Assembly (NCBI GenBank): GCA_030848705.1
Contig: CM061244.1
Location: 50,571,190-50,635,189, forward strand
Length of the DNA: 64,000 nucleotides
Direction: 5' to 3'
Source: Heracleum sosnowskyi
Lineage: Eukaryota > Streptophyta > Magnoliopsida > Apiales > Apiaceae
The translations under genes were made by a program, and so were the position numbers. Each line of letters starts with the position of its first letter. Positions within the stretch are counted from its first letter, which is position 1. Positions 36,664-49,300 of this stretch are shown in pieces. The notes beneath the pieces are model-generated. The model was not told the DNA's origin. It made no database searches and saw only the letters and a program-made list of their open reading frames with translations.

Positions 36664-39600
36664 TCAAGATGCAGGTCTCTTCTGAATCACCAAATCATCG
36701 GCAGAGTAATAATCAGCAATAAGTCTGTACATGTATGACGGATTATGCCCTCCCCTGCAACAAGGTCAAGATTAGTTTTACTAATGCCTACATACTTCAG
36801 AGAGTTATAAACCAAAACATGATCAATTCCAAACACAGCGACATCTTCTGATTGCTTTTATAAAATCAAGAAACATTCCTTTTATATGATCCGAAAGATT
36901 AAGTTTAAACTGAGAAAAACAGACATATATTGTAACACAAGAAATTTAGAAACATTATCCATCCTACTCGAAATAGATGAAAATTTGAAGTAAACAATAT
37001 AGCAAATAGTAACAAGCTTCCACATTTTGGATAATTGTTGCTCCCCTTTAAATAACTAACCACAAGATATCTCTGGAGAACATTCTTAATAATTCTTATT
37101 GAAGTTCAATTAAACCTTAAATTTGACTACATCCTATAAAAATCTAGAGAATAGCATACAAGGAACTATAAGCATATTACTCACTTCTAGAGTTTATTTT
37201 AAACCTTCAATATTTAGCCAAAAAACTAATAAATGTAAAAATATATTGGTCTAGATTAGCTTGGTAAATGTCTAATTCCTTGTACTTCAGAATTAATGCT
37301 GTTGTGGGCAGGCATCAGCAGTGATAATGTAAAAAAAAAAAAAGAGGACAAACTGAAAACACGAACAACTTTAAATATAACCCATGTAGTTAATTATTAC
37401 AATACTCTGTAAACTTACGTGTCGGTAATAAATAAACTGACAAGTTTTGGAGGAACATAATCAAATGCAGGATTGACAACATGAAGAAGAGGAGAACCAG
37501 AGCCAGTCCCAAAATCCATGCAATCTGAGAATTCTCCAAAGTCTAGTAGCTCAGACGGGGACTTTAGTTCATTAAGTAAGACCTCTGGATTGTGGGGATA
37601 CAACGGGCACAACTGTCATTTGCAACATTCTTAAAAAGCAGATATTCAAGATATTCAAAAACAAAAAAAGAGGGAGTAACAAGTATATTCATATTGTTTA
37701 TAACTTCTAAATAATATAAATTTCTAGCAGTGAAGATTAACTTCTATGCTTTGAAGTGATATAAGATGTGGTCATACCTATTGCAAAATATGTACTAATT
37801 GTATTGTTTAAGAAATACATCTGCTGCCATGAACATATGCATAACTTGATTGCGGCAAGTAGAGTCGCGCTCTATGGAGAACATATTTTAGCATATTTTC
37901 TACATTTTCTATGTTCTATTGTTCTGAACTTTTTAAAGGGTGCAGAACAATTTCAAACTGTTCTCGGCTGAAATCACTGTCTACATATATACATATATAT
38001 ATATATATCATCATTATATAACATCATTATTGGGTTGGGCGGGTCTCCAATTTCATGAGTTACAAAATAAAAATAATACAAATAACACCAATTATTAATT
38101 AAAAGGAATTTAACTCATAAAGAAACCAAAAGACCTCCCTGTCGACCCACCAAGAGTCCTCAGTAAGTTCCAACGTCCAGCTAGGACAATATCATACAAG
38201 GACCTCTCTTCAAAAGCTACAATATAATTAGTAACGTTAAAAATCGAAATACCTTGTGAATGCCTGCAAGAACAACAAATGGCACCGCATGTCTTTGAGC
38301 AGCAAGAGCAACCATGTTCAACCCAACAGGTGCAATCACACTACCATTTGCCATGACAGCATGAGCTCCAACAATAACCTTAAAGTATTGGTGTACAAAA
38401 CTAGTTGAAATACAGTTTACAAATAAAAAACCAAGGGCTTGAAGTATTGTACAGAGTACAGACCATGTTCATTCGGGAAATCATGGCAAACACTGCAGAA
38501 TCAGTAATAACCGTGGTCTGTAATCCTCTAGCAACCAACTCCTTGGCAAGAACATGCCCCTGATATCTAACAATATGAAGAGAAGTAGACAAGATATAGT
38601 CTTATGAGTTCGAAAGTACAGGGATAAGAAAGTTTCTCCTCAGCACCAATAAGGTGTAATCAGTAACAGACCTTGGAGCACCCTCTGCAACAAACACCCG
38701 AAATGATCTTCTTTTCTCTTTTGCAGCACAAAGAAATTCAATCACTGTTGTTGAACTGCCTAACGTCAATATTACCTCACTGTAAACATATCATTTCAAA
38801 TAGTTTACAACATATATATTGTATAAGATAATATGGAAAAGCTTGTTGTACCACTGCAGATTCTTTGCGGGTACAGTGATTGCAGAAAAACAAGTTTTCG
38901 TCTTATCTATTGAAACAATTGGGAGAGTAGAAACAGCTAACAATTATGTGAACAAGAAAAACATGTGACAGATGGCAACAACTTAAGTTTTAATTGGTCT
39001 AGCCTAGGTTATATCTAACAATAAAGGATATTTTACTGTAACTATTTCTAAATAATAGCTTAGCATACATAAAGTATGTCATGGTACAATGCAATTTATT
39101 TGTTGTCTTCTATTTTCCTGTTTCATTGTTTCATTATAGGTTTGCATACTTAGGTGGTCAGATGGTCTCTAAATGTCTCAATATAATAAAGAGAAGATAA
39201 CTCAGATTCACTACGTAAACCCATAAAACTATTATGAATATCTAAATGCACCTTGCTTTCACAGAACAGAAGACAGCTCTCTTAAAAAGTTAGTAGGTAT
39301 AGATATTCTATTAAGAATTCATTTACATTTCCTAACAGGCTACCTAAAGGCATAAAACTAGTGCAGATAACTCAGTGAATAAACTTTCAAGTAGTACCAA
39401 TGTACATCCCAGTTCAGAAGTTCCTAAATATAAAGGTTCCAGGAATCATCAGATGATCCAACCTTGTCTTGAATTTTGTCAAACTTTTGAGAAATGCTAA
39501 CAAATATCTTAAGCAGTTCTTACCAGTAAGTTGTCAATATAGAAGGTATAGTTCAGATTAAATAACAAAGATCCGAGATATATTTTATATACAAAAGGCA

Positions 39601-41430
39601 GCAACAGGAAGGGGTATCTATGCCAGATAGTGGGAACGTAGAAAATAAGAGATTCAGGAATAAAAACACTTCAAGGCTGGAAAGAGAAGGAGATTAAAAT
39701 AAATACAATTACATGCAAGATTGTGTCTCCGATTAAAAACATTGTAAAGATAAGATAAACTTTATGTATTAGTATATGGGAAAGGTACTTCTGGTGAATA
39801 TGCTCCACAGCTTGCTCGGCAATCTGCTCATGGCAGGTATTAATATCTTGAATGAGCTCATTCACAGTCTCAATGATATTGTGCTTTAGCTTCCGAGTCC
39901 TTGAATTTTTATCAGTAGCTGTATTACATATAAAATCAACTATTAACCCATAGACCTTAAAAAGAAAAAGAAGTTTACATATATTCATATATATATATAA
40001 AAAACAACACAGTTACATATACTTCCACACCAATGCCAACTACATGTTTCACGTTGTTAATCAAAACACTATTCACCGTATGACAGAAATACTTTTTGAA
40101 CATTGAATGAAACCTTGAAAGAAATAGTACCATGTCACATAAATTAAGTGAGAGTATCCAAATCAAAACAAAGGTCTTACACTTGCTTTTCTCTTCAGAA
40201 TCAGCACCAGAGGAATAAGTGTGGGGAACAGCTGCAGAATGAGGAACATCCTCAAGAAGTGTCTGCAAGGAAGGTGGCCTTAGTGTGCTTCTAGAAGCGG
40301 CAGCAACAGCAGCAGCAGACAAAGCTGGGTGATCGTCTCGCTCGAGTTCATCTTCTTCATCACTAGCAGCTGATACACTCAACCCGCCAATAGTAGCAGT
40401 TGTGAGAGAAAGGTCCTCCTCTCTAATTATATGCAAAACACGCCTCACAATATTCCCAACTGCAAGTTCTGTTTTGCAAGTGGAGGGACATCAGTAGACC
40501 AACAAAATAACACATAAGTGGTTTAAAGCACAAATATATTTTGAGATCGTATTCAATGCCTCTTCATTATGATTTAGTCAAAGACTTGGTTAATTGTGTT
40601 ACAGGCGTACTAGATACCTAAAACCAATATGAAAGTACAGTACATCACACAAATACAGTGTGTTAAGCCATGGATAACAAAAAAACAGTCAGAATCTAAA
40701 TACAATAAAGCTAAACTCCTTGGAAGCTTTTAACCGCAACGGCAAGTTGTAAACATTTTATAATCCACAACGGCCAATATTCTTCAAGTTCAATCTCAAG
40801 TATCACGAACCATCACAATCAAATTAAACCCTAAACCTAACGTCGTATCATCTAAAATAACAAAATCATTCACTTACAAGTGCCAACAATTCCGTTATTC
40901 AAAGGCAACATAACCAGTCAATCATAACTACTTCGATATTCACACCACCTAGTTTTCCATTTAATTCGCTAATCCCTATATTATATCACAATCCAATTCC
41001 AACACTAATCAATTAAACTACACAAAACTCAAATACTAATCATCACATACAAACACTAGATATATTTATGGACATTTCATACCGACAGGATTAGCACGAA
41101 TAAGCTGTTCACCGACAGCTCGAATAGCCTGAATAAGAGCCGCAGCCTGATTAGTTTGCGGCATTCGCTGTTGCGAAATCACCGACCGCAACAACTCAGC
41201 CGTTAGCTTGGCCGTCGTCTTGGAGCCCTCAATTTTACTGCCATCACATTAAATCAAACACATATATAACAACAACTACATATAATACCAATATATACAC
41301 ACAATTCACCATAAAAAACAAAACAATTAAGATATATAGCTACATATATGTATATATGTGTTAAATTGAGAAAGTACCGCTTTTGGAGCTTGACAACGAA
41401 ATCATTAACTTGAGCTTGCACGTCCGGCAT
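36664..41430 (-). CDS. EIF2B2: translation initiation factor eIF2B subunit beta
   Basis: Regulatory subunit of eIF2B, the cytosolic guanine-nucleotide exchange factor that recycles eIF2-GDP. Nine coding exons on the minus strand: 41430-41378, 41237-41083, 40459-40181, 39918-39789, 38779-38672, 38566-38464, 38378-38253, 37612-37419 and 36754-36664. All introns have GT-AG ends, phases agree throughout, and the total is 1239 bp (412 codons plus stop), close to plant orthologues. It starts MPDVQAQVNDFVVKLQKR and exon 2 holds the helical N-terminal part. Exon 3 has an acidic, Ala-rich linker (SDEEDELERDDHP). Exons 5-9 form the Rossmann-like IF-2B domain shared by the alpha, beta and delta subunits (GHVLAKELVARGLQTTVITD; SPLLHVVNPAFDYVPPKLVS). 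The only lesion-free host gene here. Its upstream side is occupied by transposons from about -195 bp. Confidence 0.95.
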
Positions 41431-41624
41431 GTTTTTGTGGATATATATATATATATATGTATATATGTTTTTGAATTGATATTTGCGAGTAAAATAAAAG
41501 AGGGGGGTGGGGTTTAATGGAAGTGGAGTTGAGTGAGAGAAGTCGGACAAGACATAACAGTGATTAGAGAAACTACCATTTTCTTCCCTTCGATACATTT
41601 TTAAGGATTTTCATTGTTTACTAA
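41431..41624 (-). promoter_or_regulatory. short 5' leader/promoter-proximal segment of eIF2B beta
   Basis: The only non-transposon DNA left upstream of the ATG. Read on the minus strand it is pyrimidine-rich (CTCTCTCACTCAACTCCACT, ACCCCACCCCCCTC) and then has an AT microsatellite at 41443-41467, 13-37 bp before the ATG. The composition suits a plant 5' UTR. I see no canonical TATA box clearly separated from the microsatellite. Confidence 0.5.
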
Positions 41625-41823
41625 GACCCTGTTTGGCTCCGACTTTAGGTACACCGGCCAATTTATTACATACACACAAAAATACGATACGAAATGACAC
41701 GAAAATTTAATGTTTTTGTTTGCATTCTCTCTACACCACACAAAATAATATGAAATTACACTATTGAGATTTAGTGTTTACCCAGACACGAAATAAATAA
41801 ATATATATTAATATATTGATATT

Positions 41824-42513
41824 TGATATGAGTTAAAAATAACCATAAATACATAATTAATATTGCATTAATTAAACCTAGCTGGCCCATTAATAAGGCC
41901 CGAAACTTTAATTAAATATTAATTTCGTAATTAATATTTGGGCTAGATACAGGTTTGTTCTAATACAATTGGGTTTGTTTCAATACAAGTCCGTTATGAT
42001 ATGGAAACAACTCCTACAAGGAAGGATCTAGAATTTATCCTTATCCACTGTCAAGGATAAGACTTATCCTTCAAGAAAGTCAATACTTATCTACCGTCAA
42101 GGATAAGACTTATCCTTTAAGAAAGTCAATACTTATCCACCGTCAAGGATAAGACTTATCCTTCAAAGAAATCAATACTTATCCATTAGGCTTTTAAACG
42201 CCTATATAAAGGGTCTGACCCCTCATCTCAGAACTACGTTTTGGACACAACTCCATACGTCATCTACAACGTTTTAGACTTCATCCTCGAATAAGGACAT
42301 AAAAGTCACTACGTCCTTGGTGAGCCCTTGTCGCCATAGCCCCGAGGGCAACACCAAGAACTACGTTTTATGGCTTGATTCTCAGCATTGATTGAGATAC
42401 ATAGGCATCTTGTGAGGACCTATTTAGTCACGAAACACAAGAGCAGCCATTAAAGCTCGAAAGCTCTTAAACCCTAGCAGTAAATTTACAAGTACGTTTT
42501 TTAATCCATAACA
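41824..42513 (+). repeat. 5' LTR of Tat element
   Basis: 690 bp, TGATATG to CATAACA. U3 has three tandem 46-47-bp units (42033-42183), each with the perfect hairpin AAGGATAAG-A-CTTATCCTT (first at 42053-42071). A TATA box TATATAAA follows at 42203-42210. Confidence 0.93.
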
Positions 42514-42534
42514 TTTGGCGCCGTCTGTGGGAAG
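42514..42534 (+). other. primer-binding site of Tat element
   Basis: TTTGGCGCCGTCTGTGGGAA directly follows the 5' LTR, where the tRNA primer of minus-strand synthesis anneals. This motif is common in Tat-lineage elements. I do not assign the tRNA. Confidence 0.8.
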
Positions 42535-42546
42535 ACAACATCAACC

Positions 42547-44302
42547 ATGGCAAACACACGAAGAACGACTCGAGAAACTCATACTTCTGAAGGACTTCCT
42601 ATTACTCCTGAAACGGAGACTCACGGAGGCCAACCGCCGCAAACTACTGGCACTCAAGGGGCGAGTATCCCCCTCACCACTACTCAAGGACCAGAGATCC
42701 CAATCTCAGTTGAAGGGACGAATCTCATGCAGATGGTGGTTCATGGAGCCAACCTCCAAACTCACGAGATGACTCATCATCAACCAATCACATCCTCTCA
42801 AGTGATTTTGAGTGCGCCCCAAGGCCTTCAACTTCATACTACTGATCTTCCCCAATACACGAATCAAACTTTGGGTATGCCACATTATGGAATGCCTCCA
42901 CGACCCCCCCGTTGGGAGCAGTGGTCACAATCCACTATATCACAAATCATATGTGCCTTCTTATGTTCAAGGCCTGGAGCCCATTAATCAACAAATTCAG
43001 ACTCGGCAGACCCCTTTGATTCAAGATTACTCAGGTCCCTGTACTGAGGACGAGAATTATTCAACTGGAGAAGAGAGGGATGTTGCCCCAAGGAGGAGAC
43101 CTTCTTCCCAAACAAATCGGGAATAACCCCAAACCACTAAGGAAAAGATTGCGGCCCATGAGGCTGCAAGGCTCAAGAAAGTACTGGCGGAGGAGGAGGC
43201 CGCAAAAGCACAAAGCCAAGCAACTGGAAGAGTCCCGATAATCAACCTGGACCCAACACCAAGAAGAACCAAGAGGGCTGAAGCCCCAAGGGGCGATCCT
43301 AGTGTTTTGTTGCCCCTAGGAGATCCTGATGAAAGCTACTATATCCAGGAAATTTAAGATGCCAACGATCAAAGCTTATTATGGAACAGGGGATCCCGCA
43401 AATCACGTAAGAACCTTCTCCAATGCACTGCTGTTGCAGCCAACCAACGATGCGGTCAAGTGTAGGGCGTTTCCGCAAACCTTGGCAGGCATGGCCCAAC
43501 TTTGGTATAGTCGTCTTCCTCCCAACTCTATTGGGTCTTTCAAGGAATTAAGAAAAGCATTCATCAATCAATTTGTTAGTGGAAAGGTGCACGAGAAAAG
43601 TTCTGCATCACTTATGGGAATCCAGCAAGGAAAGAATGAAGCTTTAAGGGATTATATCAACCGATTCACCCGGGAGGCTCTGAAAGTCCCGAACTTAGAG
43701 GACAAAGTGGCTATTGTAGCTCTGCAGCAAGGAACCACTGATGATCACTTCAAAAGATCATTGGGAAAACATCCACCCGAGAGCATGCAGAAGCTCCAAG
43801 ATAGAGCCGGAAAGTACATCAAGGTTGAAGAAAGCATGAGAAAGTATGAACCCACCGCTAGTGGCAGTGGAAATTCAAAGAAAAGAAAGGAAACTCAAGA
43901 GTATGACGCTAGGGACAAATATCCCAGGACAACGAAGGATTCTGACTCTCCACCTAAAAAGAAAACTTTGGACCCGGGTTCAATGAGTATGCAAGGTTGA
44001 ACACCTCAAGAAGTCAAATTCTGATGGATATTGAGAAGGAAGAAGATCTTCGATGGCCAAAGCCGCTAAGATCCGACTTGGAAAAACGAAACAAGAATCA
44101 ATTCTGCCGTTTCCATAAAGAAGTTGTTCATGACACCGACGATTGCAGACAACTGAAGGATGAGATCGAGTTCTTAATTCGAAGAGGAAACCTCGATAAG
44201 TTCACTAAGGATGGGAATCGAGGAAATCAGCAAGGAAGGACTATGATAAGAGGGACAACGACCAAGATCGTAATCCTAAGCCCCGAGGGCCTGTCATCAA
44301 CA
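42547..44302 (+). pseudogene. Tat gag (capsid and nucleocapsid), frameshifted
   Basis: Starts MANTRRTTRETHTSEGLP at the first ATG after the primer-binding site. The frame shifts near 42950, has stops near 43127 and 43356, and the gag core is open at 43329-44000. There, YYGTGDPANHVRTFSNALLL, AFPQTLAGMAQLWYSRLPP and LRDYINRFTREALKV are landmarks of the retrotransposon gag domain (Pfam Retrotrans_gag). The next frame (43997-44305) holds the zinc-knuckle-like CRFHKEVVHDTDDC...LKDEIE segment typical of Tat gag. It packages the element RNA in the intact form; this copy is broken. Confidence 0.85.
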
Positions 44303-44997
44303 TGATATTTGGAGGACCGACTGTTGCTGGGTCCTCCCGAAACTCAAGGAAAGCTTATGCCCGAGAGGTAATGACTGTTGTAGGAGAAGCACCGAAACAA
44401 GCCAAGACAGAAGTGGCTATTAGCTTTGATGATTCAGATCTTGAAGGGGTGAAGTTCCCCCATGACGACTCGTTGGTCATTATAACTGTAATAGGCAACT
44501 CTAAAACCAAGAGGGTTCTGGTAGATAATGGAGCTTCCGTGGACATCTTGTTCCATGTCGCCTTCATCAAGATGGGATATACCGATTTACAACTGACTCA
44601 TTCGAACATGCCCATATACGGGTTCAATGGGGTTGAATCTAAAGTAGAGGGAACTATTAAGCTCCTTATGACAATAGGGCAAGGTTCACAAACAGCAACT
44701 CAAATGTTGAACTTCTTGGTGATAAAGGCAACCTCGACTTATAATGCAATCCTTGGGAGGACAGACCTTCATGCATTCAAGGTTGTTGCCTCAACTTACC
44801 ATTTGAAAATCAAGTTCCCAACAAGGAACGGGGTTGGTGAAGAACAAGGAGATCAAAAGATGGCTAGGAGTTGCTATATAGCCGCGTTAAGGCCTGATGG
44901 AGTCGGGGGCAGGTTCTCCCAATTGAGGACATGGATTCAAGGGATGATGAAGATAGAAGGGGGAAAGCCAACTGCGGATTTGATCCCTATCCCCTTA
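44302..44997 (+). pseudogene. Tat aspartic protease, separated from RT by a solo LTR
   Basis: An open frame with the active-site block RVLVDNGASVDILF, where Tat elements typically have DNGAS in place of DTGAS, and NAILGRTDLHAF further on as the family's second conserved block. The frame ends artificially at the TSD/LTR junction (44993-44998); the polyprotein frame resumes at 46402 beyond the solo LTR. Confidence 0.85.
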
Positions 44998-46396
44998 TGA
45001 AAGGCATATGTCTAGGCCTATTTGTAAACACCGAGGATTCTACTCAACATAAACCAAGATGTAATAAGTAAATAATAAATACAGATGTCACAGGAATCTC
45101 AGAAGATTATATCTGTCAAGAGAATGAAGATTAAAGTCATCTACAGTCTTGAAGTAAGTCTACATTGAAAGAAGTTCAATTTATTGTTCAAGCCTCAGTG
45201 AAGTATTCAAGGAAGTGGAACTATTTAAAAGTGACAGAGATTTCAGAAGTGTGACGGAGAAAAGTACAGGTTACAGTCCTTTGTTTAAATAGAAGGAGTA
45301 AAGAATCACAGCTTAAAGTTAAAGATGAAGAACAACCATTAAAGTTAGTCACTCATGAACTAGACAGTACATGGAGTGTCAACGTCAGCCAGTGGAAGTT
45401 CGTCATCAATTTTAGTGGTTCTAAGAATTAGTGTAATTCTCTTTTAATATTATTCTATAAGATAATTAATTTAATCTATGAATTAATTCTCTCAGAATTA
45501 ATTCATATATTAAATTAATCAATCTAGATCTTAAGTAATTTAATATATAAATTAATTCTCCGGAATTAATTTATTTATGAATTTATTTGAGTCATTTATT
45601 TAATTTATTTAATCAGTGAATTAATTCTAAAAGAATTAATTCATTTGTTAAATCAATTAAATGTAGAAGTTATTAAATCTGTTTTATCCTAATTCTATTT
45701 ATACTAGTAGTACTATCAGATTTGTACTAGTAGTACTATCTGTGTTAGTACTACCGATAGTACTACCAGTTCAAACTGATAGTCCTACCGATAGTACTAC
45801 CAGGCATAAATGGTTAGTACTATTAGTATAAATCAAATTAAATGGAAATTGTTTTGGCGCGTGGAAATGCTTCTGTTGACTTGTGTTATATACTAATGCA
45901 TGATCAAAAAGAAACAACAACATTACAATTGAAAAGAGACAGAAAGAAAGAACACAGCTTCTCATTTACTCTCTTCTGCCATTTCAAGCGAACCAACTGC
46001 AAAGCTCCATTTAATTCTTGTAATAAATTCTAGCCAGCAAAGTTACATTCAATCAACTAGAATTCAATTACTTGTACTGCTTTGACAATCTAGAGGATCA
46101 TAATCCCTAGAATTTCAATCGAACTACTTTTTAGTATTCGATCCTTTTATTACAAATATAGATAAATTCATGTCGAATTTATTCTAGATTTGTTTTAACA
46201 AGAACTCTGTAATCTCTACACAGAATTGTAACACCCTTCAAGTTCAATAGAGTTTTATTTAACTTGAATCTTTTTTCATTTTATTCCGCAGATAATTTGT
46301 TATTGTAATAATTGTTAAATCTACTATCAATACAAATTCGATTAAACGGTACTGTTTGTATTCAACCCCTTTCTACAAACATATCAGGACCTAACA
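44998..46396 (+). mobile_element. E4: SIRE-like copia solo LTR
   Basis: 1399 bp from TGAAAGGCATATG to ATCAGGACCTAACA, flanked by perfect CCTTA duplications (44993-44997, 46397-46401). It belongs to the same subfamily as the E1 LTR, with the same palindromes, AGTACTA array and CAACCCC end. No internal sequence remains, so the full element was removed by LTR-LTR recombination after insertion into the Tat polyprotein. Confidence 0.97.
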
Positions 46397-46401
46397 CCTT
46401 A

Positions 46402-47870
46402 GTTCCAGGAGAACTAGATAAAGTCACTTACATTGGAGCACTGTTGCCTACACCCTGGAAGGGCAAGATTATATCTTTCCTCCAAGGGAATGAAGATGTT
46501 TTTGCTTGGACAACAACTGATATGCCAGGGATTAATCCCCAATTGATAACTCAGAAGTTGAATGTAGATCCCGAAAGGAAGACAGTGAAGCAAAAGAAGA
46601 GGAACTTTGCTCCAGAAAGGCAAGAGGCCATAAATCAAGAGGTAGATAAGCTCTTAGAAGCATGATTCATTGAAGAGATTCAATTCCCTGAATGGTTGGC
46701 TAACCTGGTAATGGTCAAGAAAGCCAATGGAAAGTGGAGAATGTGCGTAGACTTTACGGACTTGAACGATGCATGTCCTAAGGACTGTTTTCCCCTACCA
46801 AGGATCGACACTTTAATAGATGCCACTGCAGGGCACGAAATGCTAAGCTTCATGGATGGCTTCAGCGGATACAACCAAATCAAGATGCATAAGGATGACA
46901 TTTGCAAGGTATCATTCATTACTGATTTTGGTGTTTACTGTTACTTAGTTATGGCCTTTGGACTCAAGAATGCAGGTGCCACATACCAAAGGTTAGTGAA
47001 CAAAATTTTCAAACATCTCATTGGCAAGACCATAGAGGTTTACGTGGATGACATGTTAGTCAAAAGCCTCGATAAGGCCGATCACATAGAGCACCTCCGA
47101 GAGGCATTTGAAGTGCTGAGACACCATAAAATGATGTTGAATCCTGCCAAGTGCGCCTTTGACGTAGGGTCATGCAAGTTTTTGGGTATGATGGTCTCTA
47201 AACGAGGAATTGAAGCCAACCCCAACAAAATTAAATCAATTGTGGATATGGAACCACCGCACTCTATTAAAGATGTTCAGAAACTCACTGGGAGAGTGGC
47301 AACATTGGGAAGGTTCATCTCCAAGTCAGGGGAAAAGTGTCTACCCTTCTTCAAATCATTGAAGAACATGAAAAAATTTGAGTGGACATCCGAAATCCAA
47401 GAAGCCTTTGAGGCCTTGAAAAAATACATGACTGAAGCACCATTGTTGGAAAAACCAAAACCTGGAGAAACGCTCTATCTATACTTGGCAGTTTCAAACA
47501 CCGCCTTGGGAGCTGTTTTGGTGAAGGAAAATTCAAAGGTTCAGAAACCCATCTACTATGTGAGCAAAATTCTGCATGGAGCAGAAGTAAACTACTCTCT
47601 GATAGAAAAGTTTGTTTTAGCCTTGATCATGGCCTCAAGAAAATTACGCCCGTACTTTCAGGCGCATAAGATAGAAGTCTTGACTGACCAACCATTAAGA
47701 AACATCTTGTATAGTCCTAAGGTCAGCGGAAGACTGATCAAATAGGCGATTGAGTTGGGAGAGTTCGACATCAAGTATAAGCCTCGAACGGCCATTAAAG
47801 CACATGCACTTGTTGACTTCATGGTTGAATGTACCATCGACAACCAAGAAGTCGGGGGCAGGAAGTAGTA
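46402..47870 (+). pseudogene. Tat reverse transcriptase and first RNase H
   Basis: After the solo LTR the frame gives LVPGELDKVTYIGALLPTPW and a linker, then a TGA at about 46663. The RT core follows: WRMCVDFTDLNDACPKDCFP, LSFMDGFSGYNQI, MAFGLKNAGATYQRL and the catalytic YVDDMLVKS. The connected RNase H has YLYLAVSNTALGAVL (the first aspartate of typical DAS is replaced here by V) and SLIEKFVLALIMASRKL, then a TAG at 47743-47745. RT copies element RNA into DNA and RNase H removes the RNA. Stops at 46663 and 47745 disable it. Confidence 0.9.
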
Positions 47871-47910
47871 CCCTTGGAGGGCAACGAGGCTAAAAAGAAA
47901 AAAACAACAT

Positions 47911-48390
47911 ATGGTATCCAAGGAATATTGGGTACTCTATTTTGACGGGGCATCAAAAACAAAATTAAGTGGAGCAGGTTTGGTACTACAAAGTCCTGAT
48001 GGATTTCTTATTGAGTATGCACTAAAGTTGGACTTTTCGACAACAAACAATGAAGCTGAGTATGAAGCCCTGATAGTCGGCTTAGGTTTGGCTGGGGCCT
48101 TGAGAGTTAATACTCTCAAAGTCTGTGGAGACTCGAGATTGGTAGTCTCACAAGTAAATGGAGAATTTGAGGCTAAGGATGAAACCATGGCCAAATATCT
48201 GAAGCTTGTGAAAGCCATCATGACCCAGTTTGATGAATGTTATATGGAACACATCCCTAGAGAAAAAAACATGAAGGCCGATGCCTTGTCTAAATTTGCT
48301 TCTTCTGAGATAGAGAACTATACCGGAAGTGTATACTTCCAAGTCTTGAAGACCCCGAACATCAATGGAAAACTAATAAGTACCTATTGA
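47911..48390 (+). pseudogene. Tat second (archaeal-type) RNase H
   Basis: WVLYFDGASKTKLSGAGLVL, NNEAEYEALIVGLGLAGAL and VCGDSRLVVSQVNGEF form the D...E...D core of an RNase HI. HIPREKNMKADALSKFAS closes the domain. A second RNase H after the usual one is a recognised hallmark of the Tat lineage. The domain is open from 47911 to 48390, better kept than its neighbours, but separated from the upstream RT by stops. Confidence 0.85.
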
Positions 48391-49300
48391 CATAGGTGGC
48401 TGTTGGATAGACCCCATTAAGGCTCATCTTGAAATCGGTTGGTTACTAAATAATGCCTTAGAGGCACGAAAGTTGACAGTAAGAGCATTGATGTATGCCT
48501 TGATAGAGGGGATCTTATGCAAAAAGTATTTTGTTATCCCTTATTTGAAGTTCCTAAGGCTCTTAAGAGGCCGAGTTAGCCCCAAATGAAGTTCATGAGA
48601 AAATCCGTGGGTGGCCCTTGGGGGGCAAGACCCTTCAAGATGACCCGCTTAGGATTCTATTGGCCTGATCTGCTGGCTAATATGCTGGCTGATGCCAAGA
48701 ATCTATGTGAAGAAGTGTGACAATTGTCAAAGGCATGCGTCCGTTGTGAGACAACCACTGGAGATGTTTACATCCATAAACTCCCACATCCCTTTTGCTA
48801 TATGGGGAATAGATATACTTGGTCCACTCCTGGTGACAAGTGGCCAAAGGAAGTTCTTGATAGCAACAATTGACTACTTCACTAGGTGGAACCTTCGACC
48901 AACATAACCATAAAGCAAGTAACACGATTCTTATGAAAAAGTGTAATGTGCCGATATAGAATCCCACGAATCCTAGTCACGGATAATGGGAAATAGTTTG
49001 ACAATGAAGATTTCAAGAAATATTGTGAGGAGAACAACATTGAGTTGTGATTCACATCAGTTGCTCATCCTTAGGCAAATGGGCAAGCCAAAGTGGCTAA
49101 TTGAATTATCCTTGATGGACTGAAGAAGCGAGTTAAATGCTCAAGGAGCAGTTGGATGGACGAGCTCCTCCCTATAATTTGCGCGTGTCGTACCACTTAA
49201 AAAGTTAAAACATGAGTTACCACGTTCTTGTTAGCTTAAGAAGCTGAGGCTGTGATGCCCTTAAAAATCATTCACGCATCCCTGAGGGTTGAGGCCTCTG
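48391..49300 (+). pseudogene. degraded Tat integrase
   Basis: Many stops. Recognisable pieces are YVKKCDNCQRHASV (the CC half of the zinc-binding HHCC module), IPFAIWGIDILGPL with the first catalytic aspartate, and RKFLIATIDYFTRW (48690-48895). Further fragments (VTDNGK at about 48978, AHP-AN-GQA at about 49067) follow the expected order of an integrase core. Confidence 0.75.

Noticed and set aside
41254..41598. 114-codon minus-strand ORF starting MYRREENGS
   Set aside because: It reads through exon 1 and intron 1 of eIF2B beta; the exon structure with consistent phases is the better explanation.
42515..42772. Alternative frame over the Tat gag start
   Set aside because: The overlapping frame from 42547 begins at the expected place after the primer-binding site and leads into gag; the other has no similarity.
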